Source: Rostrohypoxylon terebratum (lineage: Eukaryota; Ascomycota; Sordariomycetes; Xylariales; Hypoxylaceae). From it: a stretch of DNA of 64,000 bases. This document shows positions 13,020 through 24,893 of the stretch, in pieces. The notes under the pieces were generated by a model. It was not told where the DNA came from. It ran no database searches and worked only from the letters and a program-made list of their open reading frames with translations. How positions within the stretch are numbered: position 1 is the stretch's first letter; each line of letters opens with the position of its first letter. A program made the position numbers and the translations under genes. The stretch spans positions 36,161 through 100,160 of the forward strand of contig MU385961.1 in assembly GCA_022497145.1 (NCBI GenBank). The letters are read 5' to 3'.

Positions 13020-14229
13020 GAACATTGGAGTTTTTAAAGGTCCGACCTTTGCACATGGGGGACAAGGAGTGCTTCAGACAACACCTCAGTCGGATACGTC
13101 TATCGAACTGGGACACCGAATATCCTCCATGGATCCCTGTAGCCGCACCTATCCGAGCTATCGTAGCTATTTGCGAACGTCTAACACTGAGGATCTACTG
13201 GATTTACCGAATTTATTCAGGCTGAGTTCTATTTTGGTTTATAGCTGATGTTTATCGCACATACGGGGCGTCAATCAATTCAGATGACTTTGCCGTGCGA
13301 GACGAGCAGGGTGATCTCTTTCTTTCCTACCACAATCTTGATAAATATGTCGCGTTGCTGATTGCCGCAGAGTACCCAAGGGACTTCGATTGTTGTAGAA
13401 GGCACCAGACTAATTACATGAAGGGTTTGAAAAGAGCGAGCTACTTCATTAATACGCGTAACTCAAGACTAACGCTCAGCGAGTCTCTGAAGAACGCATC
13501 ACAGCCTACCGCGGCCATTATTCTGGTTGTTGGCATGGCCCTCGTGAGATATTTAGCCCACGATACTTTCAACGTTTTCCCCCTTGAGCAAGTCGCGCTA
13601 AAAATATCATGAGTCCGCTCACCCTTTTTGGATCAGCGTCTTCGCAACATCGGGTGGTGAGAGGGCGAAATAAATGGACTCTATCCAGAGCTTTACTTCT
13701 ATTTCTCGTGAACAAGCTTGAAGACGCGACGTATGAGACTCTCCATACACAGGCATGCGCTGAAGTTGATTGCAAGATTATCGAGTCGCCAGTACAAGCT
13801 CTTTGTGGCATCCTCAATGATGGCATCATCCCAATAATGCGATTTATGGAAGAAGCAGGAGCACGTCTAGCCATCGAAATATTCATCTTCGGCGACAAAA
13901 GGGACAATAACACGTATTATACTGCCATTTCCATGTGTGGTCTGGTAGTATGGGAAATCGCAAAGTGAATGGACTATTTCATTGATGTTGGGTTTGGATG
14001 TATCCTCTATCGTGAACTTTACCATCGACTCAACAAAACAGCGAAGGTAACGGCAAAGGGAATCGTTTCAGGTATACGACGAAAAGATGAGGACTTTCAT
14101 GCTCTCGCTCAAGCAGGTTTTTCCATCAGTGGCTTTCTGCAATGTGGCCAGAGTGCAACTTCCAGGATTTATTGGGTACTATGGACGTTCCTCGGCAAGC
14201 AGCAAACGATCCGTCGCGAATTTGGGTAG
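13020..14229 (+). pseudogene. Possible decayed protein-coding gene, family unknown
   Basis: Three long plus-strand open stretches lie head to tail. Codons 13025-13612 share one frame, broken by a TGA at 13223-13225. A second frame opens at ATG 13609, overlapping the previous stop. It runs to 14229 with a single TGA at 13966-13968 followed at once by ATG. About 400 codons would therefore be nearly continuous if two stops and one frame change were absent. Composition is protein-like (regular charged/hydrophobic alternation, few low-complexity runs), but I recognise no domain. Introns could explain some breaks, though I found no donor/acceptor pair removing the TGA at 13966. Chance long frames are the main alternative. 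Confidence 0.3.
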
Positions 14230-16310
14230 TATGCATCAATATCAGCCGATGGACTACTAGATATCCATATCTAGTAGTGGTATCCGTTTGGTTGGACATA
14301 TGCTTAGTAATATATAGGTATCGCCCTGTAAAAATACACATTCGACTCCAGGATCCCGACACCCGTGATTCACGCCGGCAAGACCACCCTTTAAGACGCG
14401 CGTGGACTTATACAAATCTACATTTGGACTTGCACTCTCCCCCCGACGTCGATCGAAATACACCGCTCGACTTTCTCCTTGTGATAGATAGGGAGAAACC
14501 GCACCAATGATTTCTCGCGTTTATCGATGACAAGAAAAGCGAACCCCTGACATGCCAGAACCTTGGGTACGTCACCAGAATACAACATAATGCGAGAGAA
14601 GGTCATTTACTAGTTATGTGGTATTGGTGCAAAGAAGTTTCTCTGTATCACCTAGCCGGTGAATACGTATCATGTGTTATGCTAAAGATTTGCAAGGAGA
14701 GATATGCAGGAGCCAGTTATCTTAGCAAACTCAGCTCAGATTCGTTATCCCTTTCTGATATATCCTACGAAATTCAACTTACTATAGTGATTGATGAGCA
14801 CGTAGACGGGAGCTACCAGGAGAAAAACAATAGTATAGGTTACATGGTAGATACCTCCTTGCTGGCGAAAAACTCTCTTTCTAATGGTTTGGTTGGCGAA
14901 GACTAGATTCAAGCCACAATTCTATTCTGTTAGAATACTAAGCCGCCCTACAGTGCTGCTGTCGAGAAGAACACCCTCGGTCAAGTCCCAGGGGTATGCC
15001 CACCCCCTGACCAAGGCACCTTCGTCCATACCTACTTGGTATTTACCTACCTACCTCCTTAGGTATACTGGAACAACATTTCCAGCGACCTTTTGAGGTT
15101 ATTTCCCATCGTACAGATAGATTGATTTTCACAACTCAGCTTACATATGACAACTACTGATTTACCTGTCTCAAATGTATGAAAAGAGTGGAAAGTACGA
15201 GTGTCCCATCTGTAGGATTAACCTAGAATTGGAGATTGTGGCATATCGTGAAATGCCTCTGGTTTTGGCAGTGAGTATAGGTAGAACTACCTTTGACGTC
15301 AAAGTTTAAAAGCTGCTAGACTGAACATTGAAGCTGGCGAAATAAAAGGGAGTCAGATGCCACTTCCATTTGAATTCCCAGTCCTCAGCCAGTGTCTATT
15401 TAATGTTCAAGCACCTTCCCATTTCTTCTCCCTATTCCTTCTCCCTACATATTCCTTCTCCCTCTCACAAGTAAAAGAAATCACATGCGATTTCTTTTCC
15501 TCCATCGTCCGTCTCCCAGTCCGAAACAGAAGCATAGGTAATAGGAATATCGACATCCATATCGTGCATATTATTGGCATAGTACTGTCAGCCGCGGCCG
15601 GTACGTTTCTATAACTGACAATTCGTAAATATCAATCTGACCCGATCATTTGACACTTCCTGTCATTTGGTTGGGTTGACGAGGATTGACTCACCGTGGA
15701 CATATGGCGAAGTCGAGATCCAAAACAAAGAGAAGCAGTTAGAATCAGTATTCACTACAAAACTGCTTATCTAATTCTATCGACTCTACATAGTATACTG
15801 TGGACAGTCATAGAACAAAGGTCTGTACCTCTATACTGTACAGTTACTACAGTATTCCTCCAACATCGTCACCCATCTGTTCAACACCTGGACAGTTGTC
15901 CACCAGCTAACGCCGGGCTCCAGCTGTTTTTGTGGCTTACTCTTGGATGGTCATATGCAAACCTTGTTCCTGTCCTCGTTTTATTCTTACCGCAGAAAAT
16001 CATTTCATTTTCAGTTATTCTCATAGAATTTATCCGAATCGTCCCGAGTTAAGTCAACTCGGAGATTGCTTCTCGAGGCGCCAACTCTAACACCAGCCAT
16101 TCCGCCACCTGCCACCCACATCCACATCCACATCCATATCGGAGATAACCTGGACCAAAAACATATTTCATTCCCATCTCATATGTGTTTTGAAAAACAA
16201 ACACAACTTTTCCTCCTTCTAACTTTTACCACTTTTTCTTTCTCGGCGGGTCTTTTCTAGTTCAAACAAACATAAGATTCTCGCCCACGCATCGCATCAA
16301 GTCTGACAAG
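14230..16310. other. Intergenic stretch with a possible RING-like fragment; leader of the next gene
   Basis: No gene model can be supported. A plus-strand frame at about 15177-15275 encodes a tyrosine-glutamate-CPICR motif resembling the last cysteine pair of a RING finger. The N-terminal half of such a finger is not visible upstream. From about 15.36 kb the sequence is pyrimidine-rich and probably contains promoter and leader sequence for the gene starting at 16311, but that is inference. Confidence 0.45.
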
Positions 16311-18872
16311 ATGGCTCCTATACCGCCAGATGAGCTTGAACATCGGCTGCAAGAAGTTGAGAATCAGCAGAATAAGAAGATGGAAGTAAATGTAAATAAG
16401 GCGATAGGCGGTGCGGTTTGGGGTCCAGGCCAAAGGCCCCCCATTACTCCTACACAAGGACACCCAATGGGCCAGCACGTATTCCAGCCAGGACAGCAGG
16501 AGCCTATCCAACAGCAGCATCAATACCAAGGACTGACCAGAGCGAGTCCTCAACTCGCTGTTCAACCCTCTGTTCAACCCTATCCACAACAACAACAGCC
16601 TATGCGCCAGATACCACACCAGCATGTGAACCAGAGACCAAACGTTTATCAAACTCATTCTTCCCCACCTGGCCAACGGCGACAGGACCGCGTATATCAG
16701 CGCCGCGACCAACACCATTTACGGCGAAATGAACAGATCGCCGCCCATCTAGGGCGTGGAGTTCCTAATCCTGCTCAAACACACATCCAACAGCAACAAT
16801 TCGTGCCCCGGTCTGATTTCCAATTTAATCCCCAGGTAATTCCGGTACACCTTACGCAGCCACCAGCACCACCGTCTCAAGACCAGCGACAGAGAATGGC
16901 TGAATTGGCTCTATCAGTTCAAATGGCCCAGAACTCCCAGAGGGCCTTAAATCAGACTCAGGTTCCAAGCTCCATGCCTCTCCAAGCTGGTGTAGCACCA
17001 ATCCCCTCTCAACATCCCGTCTCCCAGCCAGCCCTAATTCAAGAATACCCATACCGATTTAACCCATACGCCGTCCCACTTCCAGATTTCGGTCCTCCCA
17101 TTTATCTTCCTCTAGCTCCGCGTCAAACCCAAAGTCCTAAGCAGGCTCCGCCCACGCTGGATGAATGGGCTGCCCATTTCGAGAACAGACTCAAGCAGAG
17201 CTTACAAAACCCAATGGGTCTCAACATAGCAGCTGAGATGGCATTAGAGATGCGATTGGCTATTGGAGATTCAGTCGGAAAAGATTCGCCTGGTAAGTAT
17301 ATATCGCTTTACACCTTAGAAGAAATTTTGACATTCCCGGAGGGAGTTAAGCTGACAAGTTATCCCCTTTTCCAGAATATGAGGCCTATTCTCGAAGGAA
17401 GCGGTATTATTTCCAAGTCTTCGTCCGCTTTATCAGCGACAATGAACCCTCAGCTCCTGCTGAATACATAGTCCTTGGATACTTGTTGATTGGCATGCAA
17501 GGACAGCATACTATCGACCCGGACTTCGTGTTTGAAGTTTTTCTCCAGACCTATAGTAAGTCTTCTGTTACATTTTATTCGTGGCTTGTTTAGGGAATCT
17601 AGTCCACTATCACGCCTCTCAATATTGTGCGCAGTCGATGCTAACACTTTCCTACCAGAGTCCTTCCGCGAGGATGGTAAAAATGCGATACGTGCAGAAC
17701 GACTATACTCGTTCATGAGGACCCTTTGCCTTATCCAATACAGGAATGACGGTTTGATGAGAGCATTTGGGCCACCACCCTTGAAGACAACAGAGGAGCC
17801 CGTGCCATCAAATCATGTATCAGAGCCTATGCCTCAAAACATCGCAGAGATTATGGAAACTCATAACGGGGAACCCATCTCGCTGGCTGCCTTTCAATTT
17901 TGGGGGCAGCCTACTCAGCAACCAATTTCCCAGCCTCCCCCACAACATATGCCACAACCTATGGCGACACCTATGACACAACATTTGCCACAACCTATGG
18001 TTCAACCAATGGTGTTGCCTAACGCACAGCCTGTTGTGCGGCCTGTCGGTTACTCAATCCCACAACCTCGACTGCGATCCATGCCGCAATCTACGCCGGA
18101 ACTCGCGCAACAACACCTGGGGCAGCCTATGCCACAACCAGTACCAAACTCTATAGGGCTACCTGGCAGACATCTTGCGCCGTATACTACTACTATGCAG
18201 CCTGTCGCGCAGCCTATCCAGCAGCCCACCCAACAGCCTGTTCAGCAATTTCTGCGGCAGCCTGCTCCACAAGCTAGGGCACCAACCATGATGATGCCTC
18301 CATCTCCACCTTCTACGCAATCGACCCAGCAGGCCACCGGGGAGCCTACCCGGCAAACTACCCCACAACCTATCCGGCAACTAGCTCCCCAGGTCATGCA
18401 GCAACCCATACAGCGACCTATCCAGGAGCCTATGCAGCAACCTCAGCAGCAGCCCGTACAGCAGCCTATCGAACAGCCTATTCAACAACCAGTCCAACAT
18501 CCAGTCCAACAACCTGCCGAACAGCCCACACAGCAATACGCTCACCAACAGCTCATCCCCGGAACCCCCCAGCCTCCCACCGCAGCCTCCCCTCCCGTCT
18601 CCGATCTCCTTCCCCATCCCACCCAGAGCATGTACGATCCAGCGCTGTTCGGCGAAACGGCCCTCGGCGACTCCCAGTTCGACGACCCCAACTTCAACTT
18701 CGACCTCGACTTCAACCTCGACGCTGAGTTCAACGCTAACGCTACCGTCGGTGGTGTCGGCGGCGCTGGGGATATCGACTGGGATATGCTGTTGGCTAAT
18801 GATCCCGATGTGAATTTGGGAAGCGAGGTTGATGGCGAACAGAAGACGGAGGAGGAGGAGGGGGAGAATTAG
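16311..18872 (+). CDS. Gln/Pro-rich protein with a conserved-looking central helical domain
   Basis: The model is 16311-17292, 17376-17555 and 17659-18872. Introns are GTAAGT...CAG; the second has a GCTAAC branch site 14 nt before its acceptor. An alternative acceptor at 17634 would add eight residues in frame. The product is about 790 residues. Residues 1-280 are Gln/Pro-rich. Residues about 285-430 form a denser segment with little low complexity (LDEWAAHFENRL..., then RRKRYYFQVFVRF and GMQGQHTIDPDFVFEVFLQTY-like sequence), crossing both introns. The rest is long QP-repeat sequence such as QPIQQP, ending in an Asn/Asp/Phe-rich acidic tail with EEEEGEN. Such composition suits transcriptional coactivators or condensate-forming proteins, but I recognise no named family. 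There is no signal peptide or membrane segment. Function unknown. Confidence 0.75.
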
Positions 18873-20265
18873 GGATATTGGTAAGGGGGAGTTTGGTGTT
18901 GTGGTTTGGGAATGGGAGAGTGGTGGTTCGCGGGTTATGGATATGGATATGGCGGCTCCTTCTCTGTTGTTCCCCTAATGCTACTGATGTCACATTGACC
19001 GACGTTTGGCTTGGGGTCGTGTTAGGAGATTGGATGCCGGCCTAGTACCAAAGGGTTCATTGCCCGGTTTTTTGCCTCGCGGATTTCGGAGTTCGGATTC
19101 TGGGTCTTGTTTATGGTTCATTTCCTTCTTCTTTTATTTTCTTTTCTTTTGTTTTCTTTTTCCTTTCGTTTCTTTTATTTTTCCTCTTTTTCTCTACCTA
19201 CAACCCACGCAGTTGGGAACACGTTTACCCCTTTGGACATACCCTCTCCTTCCATTGTGTTATGGGCGGGTCCTGGCACAGGATACGATCATCTACCTAC
19301 ATACCAGGTCGGTTGGTTATCCTTGGAATCACGGAGAGGGCGAAGAAGAGAAGATGTAGAGTTGACCCCGCCTCGGATTGGTCCTCAGTCTTCTTCTCTT
19401 CTTTGGTCTATCTTCGCCGCTTCGACATAGGGCGGTTCGGCTTCGGCTTTTGCGCCGAGAGGCGGTTTTTCAAAAAGCACATTTCTGTGTGCTGTGCGGT
19501 TTTGGCGGATATTGCGATGGGGCGGGTTGAATCGCTTCCAAGGTTTGGACGGCGCGGTCCTGTAAAGTCCCCGGATTGAAAATGCAGTTTTTGCGAAACG
19601 TTGGCTTCGTGTTTTATGCGTGATGGTGACGTTGGTGACATGTGAAATGGCTTATTGAGTATGACGGTCCGTCCCGGTCATCAGTGACAGATACCGTATT
19701 ATGTCACTACCTACTTTGACACATGTATCATGCCACGAGGAATTAAGTCCACGAGTGATGACAGCGCGGGAGTACGAAATAATTAAAGTGGCGATCTTAG
19801 GAAGCAGGCTTTGTTGTGCGGGTTTGTTATGGACCGGTGTTTCGCACTAGGTTACTCAAAAAATCCCCTTGAACCTGATTGGCTTAAACCGCTGTTGGAC
19901 TTCCCGACAAGGCAATTGCTAGATCCTGGGCGACGCGCTATTGGCTGGTCCGGTGTACTGGGATATTGGTTTCAGGGCTGCGATACTTCCAGCGATAACA
20001 TTATTCTTCTAGCACTAGCACAGAAAGAGGATGGGTTTCGAGGTAGGAAATGGTGTTTGGAGAGGTTTTAAATGATACTTGGTGATGGGATTGATACAAT
20101 ATCTTATATTGGAAGACCTAAGGGTTCTCAGATGCACGGTTCATCGGCGACAAGATCGGGGACACTACTGGGTACACTTCTAGACAACGTAGACCTATAC
20201 AAACGGCAAAAGTGTCATAACGGGTATATTAACAGCAGTCACAGTCAAAGCCCTACTTTTTTTTT
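18873..20265. other. Convergent intergenic region
   Basis: This stretch lies between the 3' ends of two convergent genes. It contains T/C-rich tracts (19120-19200) that probably belong to untranslated sequence. Short frames here show no recognisable product. Confidence 0.5.
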
Positions 20266-22029
20266 CTATATTGAAAGGGGTTGGAAGCTCTGTTTTAAAA
20301 TATGCGGCTTCCTTTCCGCCAGATCCAGAATCATCTGGCCGAAAAGGCCGTTCGCCCAGGTGAACCTAGGGAGGTGAGTGATTGGCTCTCAACGTGACGG
20401 GGGATATTGTTGATGCTGGGTATAATGATATATGATAGTAAGTAAGGGGGTAAGGGGTAAGGAATCGACTCACCATTGCCGGGTCCAGTTGCTGGTGTCG
20501 AAGGTATCGACGCTCTCGTGGATGAGCCCGAGCCCGTCTGTGCTACGTAACACTTCCGTGATCGCGGTTGTGATTTCGGTGTCGTTGTCCGAGGTCATTG
20601 CGCGCACTAAGGGATTAGTTCAAATTCTATCTCGAAAATTTAGGAGAGCGCATGGGCGAAGTCATGAATTGGCTGGTGGTGGGTAAGGTAAGCACGAAGA
20701 AAAACGCTACGAAAAACACGTACTGATAGCCGCCATGGGCCAAGCGGCACCTGGTCGAATGTGCGGGGATCCGACGGCGTTGATGTTGGGGCCGGCACAC
20801 CACCACGGGTTACTTCTGCTTAGTACGAAAGCGCGCGTGTTTTGGTAAATGGTATCACTCTTATTTAAGTAACCTAGAAAAGGCGCCGAAAGCAGTGATG
20901 GGATATTCGCATCGTCCATTAGGTTTTGACCCCCGAAACCATCCACCTCGTATGCGAATATCTTCTGGCCGTTTGGCACGCTCACGATGCCCCATCGGGT
21001 GATAGCTTCCCTGATCTCGGTGGCCATGTCGTTCATCTGCCGTGAGAGGCCTTTCGGGGCATTGGGTAGCCGTTCCATGATCTGCGACGTCGATTCTAGG
21101 TATCTTGATAACATCATGTTTGCCGGGATGTTGAAGTCGAACATCGCTGAGTCGTCGCTTGGGCGGAATGGGGACCGAACCAGACCGGTGTCGTTTACGG
21201 GAGCCCCCATACCGTTATTCCCCAGCGTACCGAAGGCGGACATAGTTAGGGACTGGAACGAGTATGCCGGCGGGATCCATTTGCCGTCTGGGCCGTATGT
21301 TGGTTTTCTCATCGCCTCCGAGGCGGCCAGAATAGATTGCACTGCGGCTATCCATTGGAATTTCCCAAAGAAGTCCACATCTCCCGTTGCGGTGTAGTAA
21401 TCGTGCGACAGCTGTAAGAAGCCTCCAAAATCGTCGAGCTCGAAGTTGCACGTGAAGACCACACTTCTATCGTACGGGGGCGTGACTGAGTATGTACCAC
21501 CATTCGGCCCGGTCGTTATGTTGGCCTCGGGCGGGGGTTGAAATGCGTTGCAATATGGCGATATGATCAAATAACGACTCTGCATATTGATCGTTCCGCG
21601 GAATAACGAGGCGATGTCGTCAGTCGCGCTCTTCAACACCGATTTATACGGCGCTATCTGGTTCGCCGAATCTCGAATCCACATCGCGTCAATATCTCCA
21701 GTAATCACAAACGCCAACTCTTCCTCAGAATTGTTGGCTGCGAACCCCTGCCATTTTATCGCCGTGTCTAGCGTGTTGGGCCAAGTGTTCTCGAAAAGGC
21801 GGAATAGATCTTCATCGTATATCGCTTCTCTCGTCCGGTTGATGGCCTCTTCGACCAAGGTTGAGTTGAATGTTCGACATTCGGGAGAGGGTCGCTGGGA
21901 TGCGAGTTTGTAAGCGCCGGGCGAGAGAGGTGGGTTTCGCGAGAGGGAGTATGCGGAATATTTAGGACAGCTTCCTAATACGCTCCCTACGAGCAATGAT
22001 GCCGATAATATCACATCGCTCGACCGCAT
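20266..22029 (-). CDS. Secreted GH125 exo-alpha-1,6-mannosidase (Mug157/DUF1237 family)
   Basis: The model on the minus strand is 22029-20724, 20606-20474 and 20365-20266. Phases agree and give 512 residues, a usual length for the fungal family. Residues 1-19 look like a signal peptide. Family blocks in order: TGDIDAMWIRDSANQ (about 110-124), SDDSAMFDFNIPANM, a YEVDGFGGQNLMDDANIPSLLSAPFLGY-like block, then across introns GLIHESVDTFD and TRQWFTWANGLFG, closing with a KPHILKQSF tail. Known GH125 enzymes are inverting exo-alpha-1,6-mannosidases of the (alpha/alpha)6 fold acting on alpha-mannans or N-glycans. The HES glutamate probably belongs to the active site; this is inference from family knowledge. 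The exon 1 donor is GTACGT, the second GTGAGT. It may trim mannan or N-glycans in the secretory pathway or outside the cell. Confidence 0.93.
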
Positions 22030-23155
22030 AGCTTATGGCGCAATTGACGCTTGCATGTGATATCCAGATGTTTTATGAAAGCGAATTCAATGCCATAACA
22101 TTGGAGATTAGAGGGTGCAGAATGGAGAATGGGGAATGGAGAATGGAGATTAGAGAATTAAAGTGCGGAGGAGGAGAACCATCAGGAGTTTAAGGAAGGA
22201 ACCGTGTCATAATTGAGAGCGTGTCTTGCCGTGTCTAGATTTGACGATGGACTGGAAGCCAAGAGTCTTGGCTTCCATCTTCTGGAGCTGTACAGCATAC
22301 CCCGGTCCAAATTTAGATTCGTTCTTAACTTCTCCATGACCATGCTGATGCTGCAGCGGTGCTTTTCGCGATCTAATCTTACTAATCCCTTGCTTCTCCC
22401 TTTTCCGATCAAAGCGTATTGATGGATACGGGTTACTATTGGGTGTCACTTTTGATCGGATTTTGGTTCAATTGATTGATTTTGAGGGTGATCATGTTCC
22501 TGTTTGTTCGACTGAGACCTTCGCTTCGCTTAAAAATCGAAGAATTGGAGCGCATAAGATGGGTGAGTTATGAACATTCATAAATATGGATAACTAACTT
22601 TTAGCTAGGTAAGCAGCTGGCAGTTGGTTGCTGTGTCACGATAGATTCTTATTGGCCTGTATAAACATTTGACCGAAAATGGAAAATAATATGAAATACT
22701 AGTGCAGACGCAGGTACCTTGGTACCCGCTGTACATCGCACTTGTTAGTTTTTCTCGGCATTTCGGGATGACGTCGTGTACCTTTATCGCTCCACTCATC
22801 GCACCCGTTTCGTCTTATCGGAGAGCGATTAAGTGGGGATGACTAGATGATTGAGCGACTTTTTGGATTGAAAATGATTGATTGAGTTAAAATGCCATCC
22901 GAAGCTCCGGATTCAATCGACCGTGCAACTCCACACTCCGCAATCTTGCGATTTTTAATTTTTAACTCATCTTCTTCTCCTTTTCTTACTTTTATTTCCC
23001 TTTCGTCGCCGCGCGTCTAGGTCATCTAGCAATGGTTCCAGTATTTTAACCTCGACACGATTTGTACCCCAAATACCTTATCCGTCGTCGTGTCTAGGGA
23101 ACATCATACATCATAGAAGACGACAAACCCCGCGCGCGGGTAATCCGACCAAGTC
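22030..23155. promoter_or_regulatory. Divergent intergenic region between GH125 and DUF2434-like genes
   Basis: About 1.1 kb separates two divergent start codons, so both promoters should lie here. I see purine-rich repeats (GGAGAATGG-type, 22110-22160) and a T/C-rich tract (22965-23005) upstream of the plus-strand gene. No specific operator can be named. Confidence 0.45.
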
Positions 23156-24893
23156 ATGCCTCTCATCGATCTACGCGATATCCTAAGTTCCTTTCCCACG
23201 GGTGACAACTCAACCGACACCGTAATCAACGGCATCCACTTCAATTTGACTACGCTCGACTACTGGAACTACACTTATTATCCTACGAATAGTACCCTAT
23301 CAAATGGATCGTGGTGTTTCCTCGTCGATTCGCCTTATACTCCAGTCGGGCTTCTACCCAACGGCACCTTTCTCAACAGTACTTGGTGTTATCTAGCGAC
23401 GCAGCCTATCGGAAATCGAGCGCGTGCCGGAATTGGTTTTGCGGTAGCCTTCGCATTGTCTCTGATATTCATATTCGTAAACCTGAAGAAACATGGAGAA
23501 CTACATCTTCCGGCCGAGAAGAGATTCTATCCGATTGGTAGGCGATGGCAATGGTATTGGTCGATATTCGTCTGTGCTACGGCTCTTATTGGTCTGTTCA
23601 CTGGCATTGATGTGGACCGATACCGTGTCGTCGAACTGCCTCTCGTTTTGAATGTTTTCTTCTGGTTCCTCATGCAAATGGGTATCATGGCCGTCGTTTG
23701 GGAAGGAGTGCGGCATTGGGGTAGTTGGATGGAACGTCAATTTATCGATCCAAACCCCTTTGTCCTCCACCAGAATGATAAGAGAGGAATGTTTGAATTT
23801 TGGCTGCCATTGTGGTTCTATTTATGGTTGTGGATAGTGAGTCAATCTTATAAAAAAATACCCCAAATAAAACCCAACCGTATACTAATTGGTCCCCTCG
23901 ACGTAGAACTTCTTCATGATCGTTCCAAGGAACTGGGGTAAGATTGAGTTGCAGCGCTCTGCCGAACAGGCCGTAGAAAACGCGATCCCAGCTGCGACGG
24001 ATGTACGCTTCAAGATAGCAACATTTTGTCTCTTCGTCTGTTGGTTGACAATTATGGTGTCTCTCTGGCACTCCATACGACATTATGAGCCTCGCAATCG
24101 TGGATTCTTTAACCGCATCATTGGATTCTTAGGATATATGCCATTCCGATTTACGCTAATGGTTCCACTTTCATTGGCAGTCGTGGCATACCAAGGTCTA
24201 TGTGCCTGGGAATTCTATTTATCACCTTTGAAGGTTGGAACCAATCTACTGGCTATGTATCTTGGAGGATATGCACCAACACTCCTGATCATAATCATTC
24301 AAGTGATCGCCGGCTTCATGCGTCCGAACGAGGATCGCGAGCTCCAGCGGCAGCGGCGAGAACGAGGCCAGGCTATCGACCAAGACCTTGGCATAATCCG
24401 AAAACCCGCTTGGTGGCGCCGCGCCAATGGCGATATTCCGTCGGGTAGCATGCGGGATCGCATCATGCGGAACGTCCGGGAAGTGGGCGGCGGACGACCC
24501 ACCGCAATGCAAGTTGAGAGGCTGGCTGAGCGAAGAGCCGCAGAAGCCGAAGCCGAAGCCATTGCCGCAAATCGCGCTAACGCGATAGAAATGGATGAAA
24601 TCCGGCGCACGAACAGCGTCACGAGTAGTGTCCGTGGTGCAGCTGCCCCGCCACCGTACTCACCTTATGGAGGTAAATCGGACGAGCGGAGGAATGAGCG
24701 CACGATGCAGATGGCGGCTACTCTTCTATTCCCTGGAGCAAACCCTGAAATGTCTGCTGGTAGAGGTAGAGGCCTAGAATTATCCAGCAACCAGACTCGT
24801 CGCCCAGGCACGAGCGAGAGAAGCTCAAGCACGAATAGCGGACAGTCTATAAACGCGCCTCCCCAACAAATCAAGAGTATGTTAGATGTATAA
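23156..24893 (+). CDS. Fungal multi-pass membrane protein, DUF2434-like
   Basis: Two exons, 23156-23836 and 23907-24893, flank a 70-nt intron (GTGAGT...TAG) and encode 555 residues. The N-terminal 80 residues are rich in N-glycosylation sequons (NST, NLT, NYT, NGS) and cysteines, as expected for a lumenal or outside segment. Then follow hydrophobic segments around residues 86-103 and 128-146, the block RFYPIGRRWQWYW, and the block VWEGVRHWGSWMERQFIDPNPF. After the intron come NFFMIVPRNW and three further membrane segments. The C-terminus is cytoplasmic-like: Arg-rich, an Ala/Glu helix (AERRAAEAEAEAIAANRA) and a Ser/Asn-rich tail. The conserved blocks match what I know of the fungal DUF2434 family, whose biochemical function is not known. 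Confidence 0.85.
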
